Origin: Gallionella sp.
Lineage (GTDB): Bacteria; Pseudomonadota; Gammaproteobacteria; Burkholderiales; Gallionellaceae
Assembly (NCBI GenBank): GCA_030690245.1
Contig: JAUYGW010000341.1
Span: forward strand, 1 to 7,571
Reading direction: 5' to 3'
DNA length: 7,571 nucleotides
In this document: positions 1-6,462 of the stretch, in pieces
Layout: every line of letters begins with the position of its first letter
Position numbering within the stretch: the first letter of the stretch is position 1
Made by a program: the position numbers and the translations under genes
Notes under the pieces: generated by a model
The model's input: only the letters and a program-made list of their open reading frames with translations
What the model was told of the DNA's origin: nothing
The model's database searches: none

Positions 1-2
1 GT

Positions 3-923
3 GTCGCCATTGTTGACGGTCAAAAATTAATTGACCTGGACATTGAAACCGCCGGAAAAGAACAACGTAAAAGCAACATTTACCAGGCTGTCATCACACG
101 CATCGAGCCTAGCCTCGAAGCCTGTTTCGTCGAATACGGCGGCAACCGCCACGGCTTTCTGCCGTTCAAGGAAGTCGCCCCGCAGTATTTCCAGCCCGGC
201 AGCGGCAACCGCCCCTCGATCAAGGAAGCCTTGCGCGAAGGCCAGGAATTGCTGGTGCAGGTGGAAAAAGACGAGCGCGGCAACAAGGGCGCGGCACTGA
301 CCACCTTCATCAGCCTGGCCGGCCGCTACATCGTGCTGATGCCGAACAACCCTAGCGGCGGCGGTGTATCGCGCCGTATCGAAGGGGAAGAACGCGACGA
401 ATTGCGTGAAGTGCTGTCGCACGTCGAAGTGCCGCAGGGCATGAGCATCATCGCGCGCACTGCCGGCATCGGGCGCAACGAAGAAGAGCTGCAATGGGAC
501 CTGGACTACCTCAAGCAACTGTGGGATGCCATTGAAGGCGCGGCGAAATCCGAAAAAGCCCCATCTCTGATTTATCTGGAAAGCAGCCTGGTGGTGCGCG
601 CGATCCGCGACTACTTCAACCCGGAAATCGGCGAGATCCTGATCGACACCGAAGATGTCTACCAGCAGGCCCTGGCCTTCATGAGCACGGTCATGCCGAA
701 CAACGTGGACCGCATCAAGCGCTACGTGGACGATGTGCCGCTGTTCTCGCGCTTCCAGATCGAGCACCAGATCGAATCCGCCCATGCGCGCGAAGTGCGC
801 CTGCCCTCCGGCGGCGCCATCGTGATCGACCATACCGAAGCGCTGACCTCCATCGACATCAACTCGGCGCGCTCCACCAAAGGCTCGGACCACGAGGCCA
901 CCGCGCTCAACACCAACATCTAG
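3..923 (+). CDS. rne: RNase E N-terminal fragment (S1, 5'-sensor, first catalytic Asp)
   Basis: This is the part of rne that would be translated before the amber codon: about 306 residues in the window, plus about 15 missing upstream. It begins in the S1 RNA-binding domain ([12 protein letters not shown], then [10 protein letters not shown] and [10 protein letters not shown], matching E. coli closely). It continues through the 5'-sensor/RNase H-like region ([35 protein letters not shown]). It reaches the DNase I-like domain with the first metal-binding aspartate, TSIDINSAR, the Asp at 855-857 (E. coli Asp303). It stops 22 codons later at NTNI-stop. The second metal ligand and the Zn-link are absent, so this fragment alone should not cleave RNA. 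Codon use matches the downstream part, which argues against an old, decaying pseudogene. Confidence 0.8.
   Translation, partial: VAIVDGQKLIDLDIETAGKEQRKSNIYQAVITRIEPSLEACFVEYGGNRHGFLPFKEVAPQYFQPGSGNRPSIKEALREGQELLVQVEKDERGNKGAALTTFISLAGRYIVLMPNNPSGGGVSRRIEGEERDELREVLSHVEVPQGMSIIARTAGIGRNEEELQWDLDYLKQLWDAIEGAAKSEKAPSLIYLESSLVVRAIRDYFNPEIGEILIDTEDVYQQALAFMSTVMPNNVDRIKRYVDDVPLFSRFQIEHQIESAHAREVRLPSGGAIVIDHTEALTSIDINSARSTKGSDHEATALNTNI
921..923 (+). other. In-frame amber codon inside the RNase E catalytic domain
   Basis: TAG follows AACACCAACATC and precedes GCGGCGGAAGAA in an otherwise uninterrupted frame. The E. coli protein reads NTNLEAADE here, so the amber replaces the Glu codon. It sits 22 codons after the first catalytic Asp and 21 before the second. 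The same gene ends with TAG at 2496-2498, and reading through that one would run into the terminator hairpin. Genome-wide reassignment of UAG is therefore unlikely. Confidence 0.95.
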
Positions 924-2498
924 GCGGCGGAAGAAATCGCCCGCCAGCTGCGCTTGCGCGACCTGGGCGGACTGATCGTGATCGACTTCATCGACATGGA
1001 AAACAGCCGCAACCAGCGCGACGTGGAAAACCGTTTGCGCGACTCGCTGCACCATGACCGCGCCCGTGTGCAGACCGCCAAGATCTCGCGCTTCGGCCTG
1101 CTGGAACTGTCGCGCCAGCGTCTGGCGCCCAGCCTGGGCGAGAGCAACTATATCGCCTGCCCGCGTTGCAGCGGCATCGGCCATATCCGCGGCACCGAGT
1201 CTTCTGCGCTGCACATCCTGCGCATCATCCAGGAAGAGGCGATGAAGGAAAGCAGCATGGCAATCCACGTGCAAGTGCCGGTGGATGTCGCTACCTTCCT
1301 GCTCAACGAGAAACGCGGCGATATTCACCGCATCGAATCGCGCCTGAAAGTGGCGATCACGATGATCCCGAACCCGCATCTGGAAACACCCAACTACACC
1401 ATCAGCCGCCTGCGCCTGGACGACATGACCAGCGACATGCTGCAGGCCAGCTACAAGCTGGTGGAAAAGCCGGTTGAAGAAAAGCCGCTGACTACCGCGC
1501 AGGAACAGCAGAAAGCCACACGCGCGCAGGCCGTGGTGCAAGGCATTACCCCGGCGCAGCCCGCGCCGATGAAGGTTGAGGAGGAGAAAAAAGCCCAGCC
1601 TTCGATTCTCGGCAAGTTCTTTGGCTGGATCAAGGCGCTAGGAGCGGAAGAACAGCCCAAGGCCAAACCGGTTGCCAGCGCGCCGCGCAGCCAGCCGCGC
1701 CGTGAACGCGGCGAGCGCAGCGAACGGAGTGAAGGCGGCAAGCGCCGCGAGCGCGGAGAACGCGGCGAGGGGGGCAACGCCCGCCGCGAGCGCGGCGAGA
1801 AGCCGGCACCGGCCGTAGCCGCAGCAAAACCTCAAGAGTCACGACAGCAGGCCGAACGCGAACCGCGCCCGCAAGGTGAGCCGCGTCCGCCTCGGCCACC
1901 GCGTCCGCCGCGTGCAGCGCCGGCGCCGCAACCCGAGGAAAAACCCGTACTGGAAAGCCAGATTGCCGCGCCTGCCGCCGAACCAACCGAAGAAGGCAGC
2001 GCACGCGAAGGCGCCCGTCGCCGCGGTCGCCGTGGTGGTCGCCGCGAACGCGAACGCCGCGATAACACCGTACCGGGCGGCGAAATGCCGGCAGGCAACG
2101 GTGAAACTGCCGTCGCGGAACAAGCCGCAGCACCGGTCGATACCGCCCCGGCAAAACCAAAACCTTCCGAGTACATCGCCTACCCGGAAGGCTGGACGCA
2201 GCCCGTAACGCCGAGCCCCGTAATGCCTAGCCCCGCAATACCGAGCGAAGACATCGCCGTGCCAGCAACGCAACAGGACGCGGCGGCAGTGGTAAGTAAA
2301 ATTACCGCGCCCGTAGCGGCAAGCAGCGTCGAAGGCCTGGTGCAAATCGAGACCGATCAGGGCAAGCTGCAAGCGGTAGCGAATATTCCCGCCCGTTACG
2401 CGGACAAACCGGCGACGCGCCGCCGCACGCGCCAGCATGAAGTTTATGTAGAGAATGAACCTCTGGAACAGGTAGAAACGCAACGCCCGCAAGCGTAG
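924..2498 (+). CDS. rne: RNase E C-terminal part (second catalytic Asp, Zn-link, membrane helix, basic tail)
   Basis: This is the continuation of the rne frame after the amber codon. It opens with [16 protein letters not shown] and VIDFIDM; the Asp at 984-986 corresponds to E. coli Asp346. The Zn-link CPRCSG has its cysteines at 1158-1160 and 1167-1169, matching Cys404 and Cys407. Then come the small domain ([14 protein letters not shown]) and a proline-rich linker. An amphipathic segment, [16 protein letters not shown] (1602-1646), matches the E. coli membrane-targeting helix. The tail is disordered and rich in Arg, Glu, Pro and Ala, and ends at TAG 2496-2498. Possible in-frame restarts are TTG 954 and ATG 996, but neither has a convincing Shine-Dalgarno, so independent expression is doubtful. 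I read it as the rest of one broken or misread gene. Confidence 0.75.
   Translation, partial: AAEEIARQLRLRDLGGLIVIDFIDMENSRNQRDVENRLRDSLHHDRARVQTAKISRFGLLELSRQRLAPSLGESNYIACPRCSGIGHIRGTESSALHILRIIQEEAMKESSMAIHVQVPVDVATFLLNEKRGDIHRIESRLKVAITMIPNPHLETPNYTISRLRLDDMTSDMLQASYKLVEKPVEEKPLTTAQEQQKATRAQAVVQGITPAQPAPMKVEEEKKAQPSILGKFFGWIKALGAEEQPKAKPVASAPRSQPRRERGERSERSEGGKRRERGERGEGGNARRERGEKPAPAVAAAKPQESRQQAEREPRPQGEPRPPRPPRPPRAAPAPQPEEKPVLESQIAAPAAEPTEEGSAREGARRRGRRGGRRERERRDNTVPGGEMPAGNGETAVAEQAAAPVDTAPAKPKPSEYIAYPEGWTQPVTPSPVMPSPAIPSEDIAVPATQQDAAAVVSKITAPVAASSVEGLVQIETDQGKLQAVANIPARYADKPATRRRTRQHEVYVENEPLEQVETQRPQA
1602..1646 (+). other. RNase E membrane-targeting amphipathic helix (segment A-like)
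   Basis: The encoded [16 protein letters not shown] places Ile, Leu, Phe, Phe, Trp, Ile and Leu on one face and Lys, Gly and Glu on the other. It resembles E. coli RNase E segment A (ARFFGALKALFSGGEE), which binds the inner membrane, and sits at the same place, just after the catalytic half. Function is inferred from this resemblance. Confidence 0.7.
1698..2063 (+). repeat. Arginine-rich low-complexity repeats in the RNase E tail
   Basis: Within the coding frame, the motif RRERGE occurs three times (from 1698, 1746 and 1782). A Pro-Arg run, [11 protein letters not shown], lies at 1881-1913, and a dense basic block, [16 protein letters not shown], at 2013-2060. They correspond in place and composition to the arginine-rich RNA-binding regions of the RNase E scaffold domain. 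They are coding low-complexity sequence and not a mobile repeat. Confidence 0.7.
2208..2246 (+). repeat. Short 15-nt tandem repeat in the RNase E tail
   Basis: Units at 2208-2222 and 2223-2237 and a partial one at 2238-2246 encode [10 protein letters not shown] and IPS. It is imperfect, proline-serine rich and in frame, most likely slippage in a disordered linker. Confidence 0.5.
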
Positions 2499-2525
2499 CT
2501 CCGGCCAGGCAAAAAAGGTCGGGTA

Positions 2526-2559
2526 AAAAAACCGCACGTTGAAAGCCGTGCGGTTTTTT
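2526..2559 (+). terminator. Intrinsic terminator of rne
   Basis: A perfect 13-bp stem pairs 2526-2538 (A-run then CCGCACG) with 2547-2559 (CGTGCGG then T-run) around an 8-nt loop. It lies 27 nt after the rne stop. The GC core followed by six T residues is the classic intrinsic terminator. The matching A-run on the 5' side means it could also stop transcription coming from the other strand. It separates rne from the downstream c-di-GMP genes. Confidence 0.92.
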
Positions 2560-2570
2560 GTTGGGCAAAT

Positions 2571-2597
2571 TAAAGTTCGAAGCGCAACAGCCGATAA
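2571..2597 (+). promoter_or_regulatory. Sigma-28 (FliA) promoter for the EAL-HDOD / GGDEF-EAL pair
   Basis: TAAAGTTC (2571-2578), an 11-nt spacer, then GCCGATAA (2590-2597). The enterobacterial FliA consensus is TAAAGTTT-N11-GCCGATAA, so 15 of 16 consensus bases match with the exact spacing. It points toward the next gene and starts 11 bases after the rne terminator, the natural place for a new promoter. Transcription would begin around 2603-2606, giving a leader of about 113 nt. This predicts expression with the late (class 3) flagellar and chemotaxis genes. No sigma-70 promoter of comparable quality is seen in this gap. Confidence 0.88.
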
Positions 2598-2667
2598 TGG
2601 CTTGGTGTAGCGCACACTCCCCGCTGAGATAGAATACGGCCAGCGTAGCAAGGATCATGTTATCAAC

Positions 2668-2701
2668 CCGCCCTGGCAGAATCTCAAGGGCGGTAATTTT
2701 T
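2668..2701 (+). terminator. Terminator-like hairpin in the leader, possible attenuator
   Basis: CCGCCCT (2668-2674) pairs perfectly with AGGGCGG (2687-2693) over a 12-nt loop. TAA and five T residues (2697-2701) follow. It sits between the sigma-28 promoter and the gene, ending one base before the AAGGA ribosome-binding site. A five-base alternative pairing, GCCAG (2639-2643) with CTGGC (2673-2677), would break into the top of this stem. The structure is visible; attenuation is inference. It does not resemble the c-di-GMP-I riboswitch core. Confidence 0.5.
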
Positions 2702-2702
2702 C

Positions 2703-2707
2703 AAGGA
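2703..2707 (+). promoter_or_regulatory. Ribosome-binding site of the EAL-HDOD gene
   Basis: AAGGA lies 11 nt before ATG 2719. The in-frame TTG at 2710 is only 2 nt downstream of it, too close for initiation, so ATG 2719 is preferred. The spacing is a little long, and the site directly follows the leader hairpin. Confidence 0.6.
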
Positions 2708-2718
2708 TATTGAGAATT

Positions 2719-3900
2719 ATGCCGGCAATCGGATTGTGGTACCCAGTTTATGACCGCCGCCTCGCGTGGGTTGGCGTGAGTTTGGAGACAGATACGTCAA
2801 TATTTGTGCCACAGGATTTTTTTGACCAGATGAGCGGCGAAGCGCTGGCAGTCGACGGGGTCGAAGGCAAATTGTTTTTCGTGGGTGCGGATGTTCTGGG
2901 TGCGTGCAAACAACCGCTGAAATTACCTTTTTCGCCATCCCGGTTGGTGGCTGTGCTCAGCGAAAATTTTCTGTCGGCCGAAGCGAGCATGGCTGTTTTC
3001 CGCGCCTGGCACAGCAAAAACGTGCGCCTGGCCGTGACCGGCCTGGCTGTTCCAGCCGGGCTTTCCCGCGACATGGTCGCCATGCATGTTTTCGATGCCG
3101 CCACAGCACGCAACTCGCTCAGCGAAAAAGCCTTGCTGGATGCCGGGCGTTCCGGAGCAAAACTGTTCGCCCAGTGCATCGGTTCGATGGAGCTATTCGA
3201 ATGGTGTGCCGCGACGGGGTTTAATTATTTCACCTTCGGCGGATTGGACAGCCCGGAACATGGAAACCATTCAAAGGATGCATCCCGCCTGCCGTTGATG
3301 CATCTGCTTTCCCTGGTTGCCGCAGATGCGGATACGGCGACCATGGAGGAAGTTTTCAAGCTCGACCCGAAATTGGCTTTCGAATTATTGCGGCTAGTCA
3401 ATTCCGCCTCTTTAGGGGTTCGCAAGGAGATCACCAGTTTTTCCCAGGCCATTATGGTGCTGGGGCGGCGCCAGTTGCAGCGCTGGCTGCAACTGCTGAT
3501 GTTCTCCCTGCGCAAGGCAGGCGACGACAGCCCCAACATCCTGATGCAGCGCGCCGCCGAGCGGGGCAGGATGATGGAACTCCTGTCCCAGGAAGGCAAT
3601 GAGAAAGCCGACCGGGAACAGGCCTTCATGGTGGGGGTGTTTTCCGTGCTGGACATCCTGATGGAAACCCCGCTCGCGGAACTGCTTGAATCGGTTTCCT
3701 TGCCGCAACCGGTGGAGGATGCGTTGCTCGAACGCGAAGGACGGCTCGGTGCCTTGCTCGACCTGATATGCGCAACCGAACAACGCGACTTTGCCGAAGT
3801 ACAACGGCTGCTGTCCAACTTGGGGATAGCGCCGGACATATTGAGCCGGTTCCAGCTTGATGCCATTTTCTGGGCCTTGAAAGTCGCCGGATCAAAATGA
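2719..3900 (+). CDS. Degenerate EAL-HDOD signalling protein (YuxH-like)
   Basis: The 393-residue protein has the two-part layout of the YuxH-type EAL-HDOD family. The N-terminal half (about 1-185) is a worn EAL domain. Its opening, LWYPVYDRRLAWVGVSL (residues 6-22), aligns with the family's RQPIFDR...YELL start, but the EAL glutamate is replaced (VSL) and no DDFGTG or catalytic Lys/Glu motifs are present. Phosphodiesterase activity is therefore not expected. The C-terminal half (about 190-390) is an HDOD domain, with LMHLLSLVAADADT, LDPKLAFELLRLVNSAS and SFSQAIMVLGRRQLQRW. HDOD domains resemble HD phosphohydrolases without the metal-binding His-Asp pairs and act by protein contacts. No signal peptide or membrane span is seen, so it is cytoplasmic. 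Its stop overlaps the start of the GGDEF-EAL gene (ATGA, 3897-3900), which suggests coupling and a shared role, perhaps as adaptor or regulator. The promoter points to co-expression with flagella. The exact function is unknown. Confidence 0.85.
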   Translation: MPAIGLWYPVYDRRLAWVGVSLETDTSIFVPQDFFDQMSGEALAVDGVEGKLFFVGADVLGACKQPLKLPFSPSRLVAVLSENFLSAEASMAVFRAWHSKNVRLAVTGLAVPAGLSRDMVAMHVFDAATARNSLSEKALLDAGRSGAKLFAQCIGSMELFEWCAATGFNYFTFGGLDSPEHGNHSKDASRLPLMHLLSLVAADADTATMEEVFKLDPKLAFELLRLVNSASLGVRKEITSFSQAIMVLGRRQLQRWLQLLMFSLRKAGDDSPNILMQRAAERGRMMELLSQEGNEKADREQAFMVGVFSVLDILMETPLAELLESVSLPQPVEDALLEREGRLGALLDLICATEQRDFAEVQRLLSNLGIAPDILSRFQLDAIFWALKVAGSK

Positions 3901-6389
3901 AACCGCAGCCCGGCTCCCCTTCCGATACCGATAACCGCCATGCATATGCAGTGGCGGGCGGCATCGTGCATAACGTGCTGCACACCGGCGAAAGGGATTT
4001 CGCGCAGACGCTCGGGGAAGTAATCCGTGCTGCGTTTAACTGGCCCGAGGTTTATTGCCATTTCACCAGACGGGCGACACACCTGGCTGGCCGGCGCAAG
4101 TTGCCGGAAGGCTGGCGCACCCTGGTGGAACGAATCGAATGCGACAGTCAGGCAGCCTGGCTACCGGCCGAAGGCAACGAGGGAGAGCCGGTGCGACTGG
4201 GCTGCCTTTTGCTTGCCCAGGGCGAGGCTGTCGGTGCACTGTGCGTGCGTGCGCCGCTGGCCGCCTTGCCGGCCTTGCAGGCGCTGGCCGGGCTGATCGC
4301 GGCGACCTTGCTCGACCGCTTGCAGTTCGACGAACGCAAGCGCGGCCTGCTGGACAGCGAGGATAAGCTGGCACGGCAGCAGCAGATGCTCGACCAGATC
4401 CACGATTCCGTCATCGCGATGGATCTGAGCGGCTATATCACCGGATGGAACAAGGGGGCAGAACAGCAGTTCGGCTATACCGCCGAGGAGGCGATAGGAA
4501 AAAACATCCTGTTCCTGTATGCCGACGAGGATGAAGATGCACTGTTTCACGAAGCCTTCCTCGAACACGGCGGGCGGGAAATGGTGGTCAAACGCCGCAA
4601 AAAATCCGGCGAAATATTCTGGGCCAGCCTGAGCCTTTCCCTGTCGCACGATGCGCGAGGCAACCCCACCGCGATCCTCGGCTATCTGGTGGATATCACC
4701 GAGCGTCTCAAGGCGGAAGCGGAGTTGCGCCTGCAGGCGGCGATCTTCGAATACAGCAACGAGAGCATCATCGTCACCGATGTATCCAAGCGCATTCTTT
4801 CGGTGAACCGTTCCTTCACCAAAATCACCGGCTACGAAGCGCATGAGACCATCGGGCAGCTCCCCTCAATATTGGAATCAGGGCTGCATGACCAGTTTTT
4901 TTACGACGAGATGAACGCTTCGATCGCCGACAACGGGCTGTGGATCGGAGAGCTGTGGAGCCGGCGCAAAAACGGCGAAAACTTCCCGGCATGGATGTCG
5001 ACCAGCGCGGTACGCAACCAGGACGGGGTGATTACCCATTACTTCTCAGTGTTCACCGACCTCACCGAACGCAAGAATGCGGAACAGCAAATCTATCGGC
5101 TGGCCTATCACGATGCGCTCACCGGCCTGCCGAACCGCAGCAGGCTGTATACCCTGCTGCGCCAGACCCTGCTTGAGGCGCAGCGCCACAAGACGCATGG
5201 CGCAATCCTGTTCATCGACCTCAACCGCTTCAAGCAGATCAACGATTCCCTCGGCCACGCGCACGGCGATATTTTGCTCAAGGAAGTAGCCAAGCGGCTG
5301 ACTGCCAGCCTGCGCAGCGTAGATATTGTCTCCCGCATCGGCGGCGACGAATTCGTGGCGGCGCTGGTAAATATCACCAAACACGAAGATGCCGCCATCG
5401 TTGCGCAAAAAATTCTCGACAGCCTGTCCACGCCCCTCATCGTGGAGGGGCACGAGCTGCAAATTTCCGCGAGTATCGGCATCAGCGTCTATCCAGACGA
5501 TGGCGATGACGCCGAAACCCTGATCAAAAATGCCGATATTGCAATGTACCGCGCCAAGCAGGGCGAAGCGGACGATGGCTACGTATTTTTCTCGCCCGAC
5601 ATGAATCAGCGCGCCCTGGAGCGCCTCAAGCTGGAAAATAGTCTGCGCCGCGCCCTGGAACGGAACGAGCTGGTGCTTCACTACCAGCCGCAACAGAGCC
5701 TGCAAAGCGGCAAAATCGTCGGCGCGGAAGTGCTGTTGCGCTGGAACCACCCCGGCGCAGGCATGATTTCCCCGGGCGATTTCATCCCGCTGGCGGAGGA
5801 GACCGGGTTGATCGTTCCCATCGGCCAGTGGATCCTGGAAACCGTCTGCGCGCGCAACAAGGAATGGCAGCGTGCCGGGCTGCCCATCGTCAAGCTGGCG
5901 GTGAACATTTCCGCCAAGCAGTTCCGCCCGACGCTGCCGCGCCTGGTCGCGGAGATACTGGCGCGCCATGAACTGGACGCGCGCTTTCTCGAACTGGAAA
6001 TCACCGAAAGCATGATCATGCAGAACGTCGAAGGCGTGATCGCCATGATGGACGATTTCCAGCAGCTGGGCACCAGCCTGTCGCTGGACGATTTCGGCAC
6101 CGGTTATTCGTCCTTGAGCTACCTCAAGCGTTTTCCCATCGACAAGCTCAAGATCGACCAGTCGTTTGTGCGCGGCGTTACCAAGGATGCCGACGACGAA
6201 GCCATCACAAAAGCGATCATCAGCCTGTCCAGAAACCTCGGCTTGCGCGTCATCGCGGAAGGGGTGGAAACGGAAGAGCAACTGGCTTTTCTCAGGTCGG
6301 CCGGTTGCGAGGAGATACAGGGCTATTATTACAGCCGCCCCTTGCCCGAAGAGGATTTCGTCAAATTCCTGCGGAACGCAAATTCTTGA
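3897..6389 (+). CDS. GAF-like/PAS-PAS-GGDEF-EAL diguanylate cyclase/phosphodiesterase
   Basis: This 830-residue cytoplasmic protein can in principle make and break cyclic di-GMP. Residues 1-145 form a GAF-like sensory region (weakly assigned), followed by a short helical linker. PAS1 (about 166-270) and PAS2 (about 280-392) each end in a D-[IL]-TER linker. The GGDEF domain (about 400-560) has HDALTGLPNR, DLNRFKQIND and an intact GGDEF at 482-486. An RxxD inhibitory site (RSVD, 473-476) lies at the standard five-residue distance. The EAL domain (about 585-825) reads EVL at 611-613 and keeps the other signature residues: Asn670, Glu701, DDFGTG at 731-736, Lys752, AEGVE (Glu788, Glu791) and Gln808. 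Both active sites look usable. The PAS domains' ligands cannot be told from sequence. No transmembrane segment is seen. The start overlaps the previous stop and has only a weak GGA before it, which fits translational coupling. Confidence 0.93.
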   Translation: MKPQPGSPSDTDNRHAYAVAGGIVHNVLHTGERDFAQTLGEVIRAAFNWPEVYCHFTRRATHLAGRRKLPEGWRTLVERIECDSQAAWLPAEGNEGEPVRLGCLLLAQGEAVGALCVRAPLAALPALQALAGLIAATLLDRLQFDERKRGLLDSEDKLARQQQMLDQIHDSVIAMDLSGYITGWNKGAEQQFGYTAEEAIGKNILFLYADEDEDALFHEAFLEHGGREMVVKRRKKSGEIFWASLSLSLSHDARGNPTAILGYLVDITERLKAEAELRLQAAIFEYSNESIIVTDVSKRILSVNRSFTKITGYEAHETIGQLPSILESGLHDQFFYDEMNASIADNGLWIGELWSRRKNGENFPAWMSTSAVRNQDGVITHYFSVFTDLTERKNAEQQIYRLAYHDALTGLPNRSRLYTLLRQTLLEAQRHKTHGAILFIDLNRFKQINDSLGHAHGDILLKEVAKRLTASLRSVDIVSRIGGDEFVAALVNITKHEDAAIVAQKILDSLSTPLIVEGHELQISASIGISVYPDDGDDAETLIKNADIAMYRAKQGEADDGYVFFSPDMNQRALERLKLENSLRRALERNELVLHYQPQQSLQSGKIVGAEVLLRWNHPGAGMISPGDFIPLAEETGLIVPIGQWILETVCARNKEWQRAGLPIVKLAVNISAKQFRPTLPRLVAEILARHELDARFLELEITESMIMQNVEGVIAMMDDFQQLGTSLSLDDFGTGYSSLSYLKRFPIDKLKIDQSFVRGVTKDADDEAITKAIISLSRNLGLRVIAEGVETEEQLAFLRSAGCEEIQGYYYSRPLPEEDFVKFLRNANS

Positions 6390-6403
6390 AACCGGCGGAT
6401 AGC

Positions 6404-6417
6404 CGGAAACCTTTCCG
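6404..6417 (+). promoter_or_regulatory. Short perfect palindrome CGGAAA-CC-TTTCCG upstream of rhlE
   Basis: Two perfect 6-base arms separated by CC lie just 5' of, and partly over, the -35 region of the candidate rhlE promoter. An adjacent inverted repeat, CCGGC (6392-6396) with GCCGG (6402-6406), overlaps it. It could be an operator or part of a weak 3'-end hairpin for the GGDEF-EAL transcript, though no T-run follows. Its function is not established. Confidence 0.3.
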
Positions 6418-6443
6418 TCAGCCTGGAGCAAGTAAGGTATAAT
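6415..6443 (+). promoter_or_regulatory. Candidate sigma-70 promoter for rhlE
   Basis: A perfect TATAAT lies at 6438-6443. At 17-nt spacing the -35 is CCGTCA (6415-6420), only 3 of 6 matches to TTGACA, and there is no extended -10 TG. Transcription would start near 6450 and give a leader of about 124 nt. The -10 is convincing and the -35 is poor, so an activator or partial read-through from upstream is possible. Confidence 0.55.
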
Positions 6444-6462
6444 CCGCTCTGCCCTGCGCCAA

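Larger units (their letters stand above)
3..2498 (+). pseudogene. rne: RNase E gene (5'-partial), interrupted by an in-frame amber codon
   Basis: RNase E is the endoribonuclease that starts mRNA decay, processes rRNA and tRNA precursors and scaffolds the degradosome at the inner membrane. The frame from base 3 to the TAG at 2496-2498 aligns with E. coli RNase E from about residue 16 onward. The S1 domain, 5'-sensor and DNase I-like regions, Zn-link and small domain follow in normal order, then a basic disordered tail. The upstream edge cuts off about 15 codons. One codon breaks it: TAG at 921-923, where the family has Glu (E. coli Glu325). There is no frameshift and the protein resumes in the same frame at the next codon. 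A single G-to-T change (GAG to TAG) would explain it. Either this is a real nonsense mutation, a read or assembly error, or a UAG read as an amino acid. The identity is certain; the status as a pseudogene is not. Confidence 0.85.

Noticed and set aside
921..923. Amber codon as evidence of genome-wide UAG reassignment
   Set aside because: rne itself ends in TAG (2496-2498), and reading through it would run across the intrinsic terminator. The other two complete genes end in TGA, so nothing else supports recoding.
27..1541. Long open frame of 504 codons on the minus strand, antisense to rne
   Set aside because: The + strand frame is unmistakably RNase E. The antisense product is composed of residues expected from reversing biased GC-rich codons (many His, Ala, Val, Gln, Asp) and shows no recognisable domain.
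2630..2635. TAGAAT as a sigma-70 -10 box
   Set aside because: No -35 of any quality lies at 16-18 nt upstream; the nearest TTGGTG is 22 nt away. The sigma-28 site is far better.
1839..2651. Minus-strand frame rich in Arg, Ala and Phe across the RNase E tail and intergenic gap
   Set aside because: It reads through the rne terminator hairpin and the arginine-rich coding repeats; low complexity alone keeps it open.
2603..2701. c-di-GMP (GEMM) riboswitch in the leader of the c-di-GMP genes
   Set aside because: The location is tempting, but the conserved core and tetraloop-receptor elements of the c-di-GMP-I class are not visible and the leader is short. Only a generic terminator-like hairpin is supported.
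2710..2712. TTG as the start of the EAL-HDOD gene
   Set aside because: It is only 2 nt after the AAGGA site; ATG 2719 is in the same frame at an acceptable distance.
6392..6406. CCGGC/GCCGG hairpin as a terminator for the GGDEF-EAL gene
   Set aside because: The stem is 5 bp and is followed by AAACCTTTCC, not a T-run, so it does not meet the intrinsic terminator pattern.
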